Origin: a bacterium
GTDB taxonomy: Bacteria > Cyanobacteriota > Sericytochromatia > S15B-MN24 > VGJW01
Assembly: GCA_021790035.1 (NCBI GenBank)
Contig: JAJYIO010000095.1
Location: forward strand, 1 to 8,025
DNA: 8,025 nt
Direction of reading: 5' to 3'
Shown: piece after piece, positions 1 to 4,890 of the stretch
Layout: every line of letters starts with the position of its first letter
Numbering within the stretch: position 1 is the stretch's first letter
Program-made: the position numbers and the translations under genes
The notes under the pieces: model-generated
What the model saw: only the letters and a program-made list of their open reading frames with translations
What the model was told of the DNA's origin: nothing
Database searches by the model: none

Positions 1-569
1 TCCTCCCCGCGTTCGCAGAGGGCAAGTACATCGCGCACGAGAGGGTAGATCGGGACCTCGACTTCCCGATCAAGGGCCAGTACCTGACGTACGACGGGCT
101 GCTGGCGGATGAGGCGCTGGCCCGCGTATTAGAGGGCGGGCCGATTCTGGTCTGCCGGCTCTGCCCGATCGACTATCATCACTTCCACTACCCGGACGAC
201 GGAACGACTGCCAGGACCTACCGGATCCCGGGCCGGTACCACTCGGTCAACGTCCTGGCGCTGCGCTCGAGGCCCCAGATCTTCCTGGAAAACGAACGGG
301 TGATCTCGGTGCTCGAAACCCGGAACCTGGGCAAGCTGGCGTTCATCGAGGTGGGGGCGATGTGCGTGGGGCGGATCATCCAGATGCATCCGGTCTCCGA
401 ACCTTTTTCGCGTGGCGATAGCAAGGGTCACTTCCTGTTCGGGGCTTCGACCGTGATCGTGCTCGGACAAGAAGGCGCCTGGCGGCCGGATGCCGATCTG
501 CTCGAGCAAACGAGCCGCCGACGCGAGACCCACGTGAAGCTGGGTCGAAGGGTGGCGCACGCCCCGTGA
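1..569 (+). CDS. psd: Phosphatidylserine decarboxylase, C-terminal part (5' end outside window)
   Basis: The gene is open from the left edge (first full codon at base 3) to TGA at 567-569, giving about 188 residues. Psd is a membrane-associated pyruvoyl enzyme that converts phosphatidylserine to phosphatidylethanolamine. Visible family marks, in order: FPIKGQYLTYDGLL near bases 63-105; PIDYHHFHYPDDG (about 165-203), carrying the His of the D-Y-H-x-F-H block (catalytic in the family); the GRYHSVN and FLENERV blocks; then FSRGDSKGHF and FGASTVIVL. The Ser of this last block (codon 447-449) should become the pyruvoyl group after self-cleavage. The family normally has LGST or GGST here, so Ala before Ser is unusual. 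The overall pattern is closer to the Clostridium-like (type II) enzymes than to the E. coli type. A gap of about 175 bases separates it from the phosphonate genes, so co-transcription is uncertain. I am sure of the family; the substrate is taken from family knowledge. Confidence 0.93.
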   Translation, partial: LPAFAEGKYIAHERVDRDLDFPIKGQYLTYDGLLADEALARVLEGGPILVCRLCPIDYHHFHYPDDGTTARTYRIPGRYHSVNVLALRSRPQIFLENERVISVLETRNLGKLAFIEVGAMCVGRIIQMHPVSEPFSRGDSKGHFLFGASTVIVLGQEGAWRPDADLLEQTSRRRETHVKLGRRVAHAP

Positions 570-744
570 CGGCAGGGGATCGCCAGGTCGTTTCGGTCTC
601 GACGCATTACGTCCGTGGTTTGGATCCCATCCTGGCCGGGTAGGCTAACAACCGGACGACCGAGAACCGAATCGACCGGGGGGTCGCGTTCAGCTTGCAT
701 TGCCGGCTTTTGGCTCTTGGCCCGTTCCAGGTTCTGGTAACCGC
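570..744. other. Intergenic gap between psd and the PEP mutase gene
   Basis: This stretch holds no convincing gene on either strand. A short perfect inverted repeat, CGACC-GGGG-GGTCG at 673-686, could form a 5-bp hairpin but has no following T run, so it does not look like an intrinsic terminator. If the PEP mutase started at the TTG at 700 instead of the ATG at 745, the gap would shrink to 130 bases. It is the only gap large enough for a promoter feeding the downstream operon. Confidence 0.6.
620..646 (+). promoter_or_regulatory. Weak sigma-70-like promoter candidate for the phosphonate operon
   Basis: TTGGAT (620-625) and TAGGCT (641-646) are separated by 15 bases, shorter than the preferred 17, and lie in the slightly AT-richer part of the only sizeable gap. 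They match the bacterial -35 and -10 consensus only partly. The position, about 100 bases ahead of the first phosphonate gene, is what makes the pair worth listing. It may well be chance. Confidence 0.2.
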
Positions 745-1641
745 ATGTTCTTGAAGGGTACGCTTCCCGATCGGCGGCGCGGCCGCCTCCAGGAGCTCAT
801 GGCCGAGTCAGGCCGGCAGCTTCGGCTGCTCGAAGCGCACAACGGGGCCAGCGCCAAGATCGTGAGCGAGACGGCCGTCGTGCAGCCCGATGGCAGCGTC
901 AAGGGATTCGACGGGATCTGGGTCAGCAGCCTCACCGAGAGCGCCTCCCGCGGATTGCCGGATATCGAGCTCCAGGGAATGACGTCGCGGCTGGACCTCG
1001 TCCGGGAGATGCTCACGGTCACGGACAAGCCCATCGTCGTGGACGGCGACACGGGCGGCACGATCGACCAGCTGAGCTACACCATCCGCAGTGCCGAGAC
1101 GCTCGGGGTGTCGGCGCTGATCATCGAGGACAAGGTTTTTCCCAAGGCCAACAGCCTGGACGTGACCCGGGCGCAGATCCTCGAGGATCCCGAGGTCTTC
1201 GCCCGCAAGATAGCCGCTGGCAAGGAGGCCCAGCTCTCGGACTCCTTCTTGCTGATCGCCCGGATCGAGTCCTTCATCGCCGGCCAGGGCCTTGCCGATG
1301 CGCTGATGCGCTCCGAGCGCTACCTGCAGGCGGGCGCCGACGGCATCGTGATTCACTCGCGTTCGAAGACCCCGGACGAGGTCCGCAGCTTTGCCCTCGC
1401 CATGCGCGACCTGGGCCAGGGCCGGTGGGCGGACAGGCCACTCGGAGCCATTCCCACGACGTATAACTCCATCACCGAGTCGGCGCTGTATCACAGCGGC
1501 TTCCGGTTCGTGATCCACGCCAATTACCTCCTTCGCAGCGCCCTCGTGGCCATGCGGGGCACCGCCGAGACCATCTTGCGCTACGACCGGTCGGCAGAGG
1601 CCGAGGCCCGCTGTTCCTCGCTCACCTCGTTCTTTACGTAG
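745..1641 (+). CDS. pepM: Phosphoenolpyruvate phosphomutase (PEP mutase)
   Basis: This enzyme rearranges PEP to phosphonopyruvate, the C-P bond-forming entry step of nearly all phosphonate biosynthesis; it is cytosolic and Mg2+-dependent. Numbering from ATG 745 (298 residues): LEAHNGASAKI at 29-39; GLPDIE with Asp73, the likely counterpart of the PEP-side Asp; VVDGDTGG with Asp100 and Asp102 for Mg2+; EDKVFPKANS at 128-137, the EDK-x5-NS signature that separates PEP mutases from isocitrate and methylisocitrate lyases; IARIES with Arg173; GIVIHSRSK with His204. About ten extra residues between AKI and FDGIW, and DGDTGG in place of the commoner DGDTGYG, mark a subgroup of the family. Start: ATG 745 leaves a leader of the usual length before the AHNG block. 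A TTG at 700 (313 residues) and ATG 799 are alternatives, and none has a strong ribosome binding site. It heads the operon; the next start is 48 bases past the stop. Confidence 0.95.
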   Translation: MFLKGTLPDRRRGRLQELMAESGRQLRLLEAHNGASAKIVSETAVVQPDGSVKGFDGIWVSSLTESASRGLPDIELQGMTSRLDLVREMLTVTDKPIVVDGDTGGTIDQLSYTIRSAETLGVSALIIEDKVFPKANSLDVTRAQILEDPEVFARKIAAGKEAQLSDSFLLIARIESFIAGQGLADALMRSERYLQAGADGIVIHSRSKTPDEVRSFALAMRDLGQGRWADRPLGAIPTTYNSITESALYHSGFRFVIHANYLLRSALVAMRGTAETILRYDRSAEAEARCSSLTSFFT

Positions 1642-1673
1642 GGGCTCCCCGCATCTAGGGGCCGCTGGCAGCG

Positions 1674-1679
1674 AAGGAG
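1674..1679 (+). promoter_or_regulatory. Ribosome binding site for the phosphonopyruvate decarboxylase
   Basis: AAGGAG lies 10 bases ahead of the GTG at 1690. It supports GTG as the true start in the absence of any nearby in-frame ATG. Confidence 0.65.
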
Positions 1680-1689
1680 ACGTCGAAGG

Positions 1690-2892
1690 GTGAACGACCC
1701 GACCCGGGGGGAAAAAGAGCCGGCGATCGGCCCTGGTCTCGATCCCGCAGACCTGCTCGACGCCCTGGCTGCCGGTGGGCTGTTCCGATGCGCCGGGGTT
1801 CCCGACTCGACGCTGGCCCCCTTGCTGGCGGCCCTCGCGGAGGATTCTCGATTCGACGCGACGACGGCCTCGAGCGAGTGCGAGGCGGTGGCGATCGCCG
1901 CCGGCCAGTACCTGGCGACGGGCGCTCCCTCGTGGATTTACCTGCAAAACTCGGGCCTGGGGAAGACCGTCAACCCCATCACCACTCTCATGGCACCCGA
2001 GATCTGCGGGATACCTGCCCTGCTGGTCATCGGCTGGCGCGGAGCTCCCGACGGCGCCCCCGACGAGCCACAGCACGTCGTGATGGGGCGGATCTTGCCC
2101 GGTTTGCTGACAGAGATCGGAGTGGCGCACGAGGTGCTGACCGGGGAGCGTGACGAGCTTGCCGCGGCCCTTGCCCGGGCGCAGCATCACATGGGAGAAC
2201 GTCGCGCCCCATACGCCCTGGTGGTGCGGCCGGGCCTCTTGGCCGGCAAACACCCGGCATCGCCCCCGCCAGCCGGGGCTTTCACCCGAAAGGCGGTCAT
2301 TGCCAGCCTGCTCGAGGCGCTGCCCCGCGATACGCGTTTTGTGGCCACCACCGGCAAGGCCGCGCGGGAGCTTTACTTCCTGCGCGAGGACCGAGGCGAG
2401 GGACACCCGATGGACTTCCATACCGTCGGCGGGATGGGCTGTGCCTCGGGAATCGGGCTCGGACTCGCAAGCCAGCTTTCGCGCTCGCATCCGGGCCAGA
2501 GGGTCTGCGTGCTGGATGGCGACGGGGCTGCCCTCATGCAGCTCGGCAACCTCGCGACGATCGCGGCGGCGGCGCCCCACAACCTGCTGCACGTCGTTCT
2601 CGACAACGGCTGTCACGACTCGACCGGCGGCCAGCCCACGGCCGCGCCGGCGGCCGATCTCGCCCGCGTGGCGAGGGCGCTCGGATACCCGAGCAGCCAG
2701 CAGGTACACGATCCGACCGAGCTTGCCGTGGCGCTGGAGGGAGTCCTGGCGAAACCGGAACTCGCCATGATCGTGGCGAAGGTCGCCCCGGGTTCGGATC
2801 CCCGGCTGGGCCGACCGCACGAAAGCCCTGGCCACAACACCCAGGCCTTCCGGGACGCCCTGCGACACCAGCTGACGGGACCAGGCGTTTGA
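1690..2892 (+). CDS. ppd: Phosphonopyruvate decarboxylase (thiamine diphosphate-dependent)
   Basis: It decarboxylates phosphonopyruvate to phosphonoacetaldehyde, the irreversible step that pulls the unfavourable PEP mutase equilibrium forward. The 400 residues show the two-domain ThDP fold of this family. The N-terminal pyrimidine-binding part has AGVPDS (35-40) and SSECEAVAIAAG (61-72), where Glu63 is the likely cofactor-activating Glu; QNSGLGKTVNP follows at 86-96. The C-terminal part has the ThDP/Mg2+ motif from GDG (277-279) to Asn306 (VVLDN). VGGMGCASGIGLGLA at 246-260 is also typical. The length is slightly above the usual 370-390 owing to an N-terminal tail of about 18 residues. The start is GTG with AAGGAG upstream. 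The stop TGA overlaps the TTG start of the next gene (TTGA). Sulfopyruvate decarboxylase and acetolactate synthase are relatives, but the partner gene and the GVPDS motif favour the phosphonate role. Confidence 0.95.
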   Translation: MNDPTRGEKEPAIGPGLDPADLLDALAAGGLFRCAGVPDSTLAPLLAALAEDSRFDATTASSECEAVAIAAGQYLATGAPSWIYLQNSGLGKTVNPITTLMAPEICGIPALLVIGWRGAPDGAPDEPQHVVMGRILPGLLTEIGVAHEVLTGERDELAAALARAQHHMGERRAPYALVVRPGLLAGKHPASPPPAGAFTRKAVIASLLEALPRDTRFVATTGKAARELYFLREDRGEGHPMDFHTVGGMGCASGIGLGLASQLSRSHPGQRVCVLDGDGAALMQLGNLATIAAAAPHNLLHVVLDNGCHDSTGGQPTAAPAADLARVARALGYPSSQQVHDPTELAVALEGVLAKPELAMIVAKVAPGSDPRLGRPHESPGHNTQAFRDALRHQLTGPGV

Positions 2893-4064
2893 AGCAGGAA
2901 CTCCTGCGCGGGAGTGGCTGCCTGGCCGAGGTTCCGGCGATACTGGCCGGCCAGCGGGTTCTCCTCCTGACCGGACGCAGCGCGGGAGCGACGCCCGAGG
3001 TCGAGGCGCTGGCCCGGGAACTCGGGCAGGTGGGGACGCTTCAGCACGTCGCGTTCTCGACCCCTCTGCTCGACACGCGCGAGGTGGATCGCGTCGCCGC
3101 GTCGATCGAGCCGCGGCCCGATGCGATCGTGGCCGTTGGCGGCGGCTCGATACAGGACCTGGCCAAGTGTCTCAAGGCCACGTGGGATTGCGAGGTCGCC
3201 ACGGTCGACGAGCTCCTCGGGGAAGTTCTCGGCGCGGGTCGGCAATCGGAAGATAGCCCGGGCCCGGGTGACGGAGCTGGGCGCGTCCGGGGCCACGAAA
3301 CCGTCCACGTCGCCGTGCCGACCACGGCAGGCACGGGCTCCGAGGCCACGTGCTTTGCGACCGTGTACCGCGACCTGCGCAAGGAAAGCCTGGAGGATCC
3401 GCGGCTCCTGCCGGCCGTGGCCGTCCTCGACCCGACCCTGTTACGAGGCGTGCCGGCACGGGTGGCGGGCCCATGCGCCCTCGACACCCTCTCTCAGGCG
3501 ATCGAGTCGGTCGCCTCCAGGCGCGCAACGGACGCCTCGGTGGACCTCGCGATCGAGGCGGTCGGCCTGGCGGCCGGCGCCGTACTTCCGGCGGTCCTGC
3601 ATCGAGATCTCGACGCGATGGCCCGGATGCAGCTCGCCTCCTACCGAGCCGGCCAGGCGATCCAGCTCACGCGCACGACCCTGGCTCACGGGCTTTCCTA
3701 CGCCCTCTCGGCCCACTTCGGCGTGCCCCACGGACTGGCGGTGTTCCTGGTCTTGCCCGCCGTCGTCCGGTTCAACGCAGGCGTCGGCCCGGAAGATTGC
3801 CTGGATGAACGGGGACCCGCGCATTACCATGCCAGGATGGAGCGGCTATTTGCCACGCTCGATGTCGCCGACCACGAGGCGCTGGCCAGCTGGGCCGAGG
3901 GTCTCCTCGCGCGGCTCGGCTTTTCGCCGCGCCTGGCGGATCACGGCATCGAGCCGGCGGATCTACGCCGGATCGTCGACTCCGCGCTCGGCTCGGCCCG
4001 CAGTGGCAACAACCCTCGCCGCCCCCGGTTCGAGGACCTCGTCGATGCCATCAGATCCACTTAG
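2889..4064 (+). CDS. Iron-type alcohol dehydrogenase, probable phosphonoacetaldehyde reductase
   Basis: Likely reduces phosphonoacetaldehyde to 2-hydroxyethylphosphonate with NAD(P)H, as PhpC and its relatives do. The 391 residues carry group III (iron-containing) dehydrogenase marks: VAVGGGSIQDLAK (81-93) for the dinucleotide, VPTTAGTGSEAT (143-154), then the metal site Asp199, His267 (LAHGLSY) and His281 (VPHG). The usual second ligand, a His four residues after the Asp, is Gln203 here (ALDTLSQAIES). A Gly/Pro/Asp-rich stretch of about 25 residues (110-135) lengthens the loop before PTTAGTGSE. The C-terminal SGNNPRRP resembles the NNP motif I recall in PhpC-like members. Start: TTG 2889 overlaps the previous stop by 4 bases, and KQELLRGSGCLAEV fits the family N-terminus; GGGA at 2877-2880 is a weak ribosome site. 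The family is certain; substrate is inferred from position after pepM and ppd and from the absence of an aminotransferase. Confidence 0.87.
   Translation: MKQELLRGSGCLAEVPAILAGQRVLLLTGRSAGATPEVEALARELGQVGTLQHVAFSTPLLDTREVDRVAASIEPRPDAIVAVGGGSIQDLAKCLKATWDCEVATVDELLGEVLGAGRQSEDSPGPGDGAGRVRGHETVHVAVPTTAGTGSEATCFATVYRDLRKESLEDPRLLPAVAVLDPTLLRGVPARVAGPCALDTLSQAIESVASRRATDASVDLAIEAVGLAAGAVLPAVLHRDLDAMARMQLASYRAGQAIQLTRTTLAHGLSYALSAHFGVPHGLAVFLVLPAVVRFNAGVGPEDCLDERGPAHYHARMERLFATLDVADHEALASWAEGLLARLGFSPRLADHGIEPADLRRIVDSALGSARSGNNPRRPRFEDLVDAIRST
4032..4036 (+). promoter_or_regulatory. Ribosome binding site deciding the acyltransferase start
   Basis: GAGGA sits 8 bases ahead of ATG 4045, inside the end of the preceding gene. 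It favours this start over the in-frame GTG 4129 and ATG 4168 or 4180, which lack a well-placed site. Confidence 0.55.
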
Positions 4065-4890
4065 CACGGGCAGGCTGGCGGTTGACGGCGATTCTCCCGC
4101 AGGTGCGATCGAAGCCTCGGGATCCCGCGTGGCGAGAAGCATCCAGAACGCCTCGCGGCTGGAAGCGATGCTCCGCTGGATGGCGTATCTCGCGGTCACG
4201 GCCTGGCACTTCCTCCTCGTGCCGGCGGCCCTGCGAGTGCTGTTCAAGGCGCCGTGGGCTGCGCTCTGGCGGCACGTCCGCGCCTGGAGCGAGCTTGGAA
4301 GCCGCGCATTTGGAGTCGAGGTCGGCTTCTACAATCCTGCGGACGTGCCGCTCGATCGCCAGTACATCGTCGTCGCCAACCACCGCTCGTGGCTCGACCA
4401 GCTGGTGGTCGCGCAGGTCTTGTCGAGGCCGCTGCACTTCCTGGCCAAGAGGGGCTACTTCGAGATGCCCGTCTTCGGCAAGGCGATCGAGTTCGTGGCC
4501 GAGGCGATACCCGTCGATGAACAGCAGATGTCGCCCGCGACCGAGCAGCGCCTCGCCAGTTACCTCGAGCAAGGCGACAGCGTGGTGTTCTACGTCGAGG
4601 GCACCCGCGGTAGCGGCAAGACGCTGTTGCCCTTCCATTCGGGCGCCTTCCGATGGGCCGCTCGCTGCGGCGTCCCGATCCTCCCGCTCTATGTCTTCGG
4701 CACCGAGCAGGTGATGTCCAAGCACCGCTCGCTCCTCTCCTTGCGGCCCGGCCGGGTGGAGGTGGTGGCCGACCATCCCGTCGAGGTTTCAGCCGACGGC
4801 CTGGCGGCCACGTTCGAGAACTTCGAGAGATCCTACCGGGAAAGGCACGACCTGATGTACGACCGCTTCGAAGCGGCAGGGCGCTTCTGA
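4045..4890 (+). CDS. plsC: PlsC-like 1-acylglycerol-3-phosphate acyltransferase family protein
   Basis: Members transfer acyl groups from acyl-ACP or acyl-CoA to lysophosphatidate or related acceptors at the inner face of the membrane. In 281 residues: a Ser/Gly-rich leader (1-35), a probable membrane segment (about 45-68), the catalytic HX4D box NHRSWLD (His113, Asp118), FYVEGTRG (block III, EGTR at 185-188) and PILPLYV (block IV, 211-217). Block II, usually ending in an Arg of the type G-x-F-I-D-R, reads EAIPVDEQ (153-160), without the Arg, which may point to a different acceptor. It overlaps the dehydrogenase gene by 20 bases and its TGA shares one base with the ATG of the transporter. In this setting it could acylate a glycerophosphate-like or phosphonate-containing acceptor, but that is inference; housekeeping phosphatidate synthesis is the alternative. 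Confidence 0.9.
   Translation: MPSDPLSTGRLAVDGDSPAGAIEASGSRVARSIQNASRLEAMLRWMAYLAVTAWHFLLVPAALRVLFKAPWAALWRHVRAWSELGSRAFGVEVGFYNPADVPLDRQYIVVANHRSWLDQLVVAQVLSRPLHFLAKRGYFEMPVFGKAIEFVAEAIPVDEQQMSPATEQRLASYLEQGDSVVFYVEGTRGSGKTLLPFHSGAFRWAARCGVPILPLYVFGTEQVMSKHRSLLSLRPGRVEVVADHPVEVSADGLAATFENFERSYRERHDLMYDRFEAAGRF

Noticed and set aside
673..686. Hairpin CGACC-GGGG-GGTCG as a terminator after psd
   Set aside because: The stem is only 5 bp, there is no T run after it, and it lies about 100 bases past the psd stop.
129..700. Minus-strand frames over psd and the following gap
   Set aside because: They are opposite the conserved Psd frame, have biased composition and no motif or ribosome site supporting them.
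1642..1689. Possible terminator between the PEP mutase and decarboxylase genes (CCCC...GGGG at about 1647-1661)
   Set aside because: The stem has only four base pairs and no T run; the 48-base gap looks like a normal intra-operon spacer with a ribosome site.
808..2868. A 686-codon open frame on the - strand across the PEP mutase and decarboxylase genes
   Set aside because: Its translation is Arg/Gly/His-rich with no recognisable motifs, and it lies opposite two clearly conserved genes. Long antisense frames are common in GC-rich coding DNA.
3121..4044. Upstream extension of the acyltransferase frame through the dehydrogenase gene, suggesting a larger fusion protein
   Set aside because: The extension is Arg/Ser/Pro-rich and out of frame with the clear dehydrogenase; GAGGA 8 bases before ATG 4045 gives a natural start.
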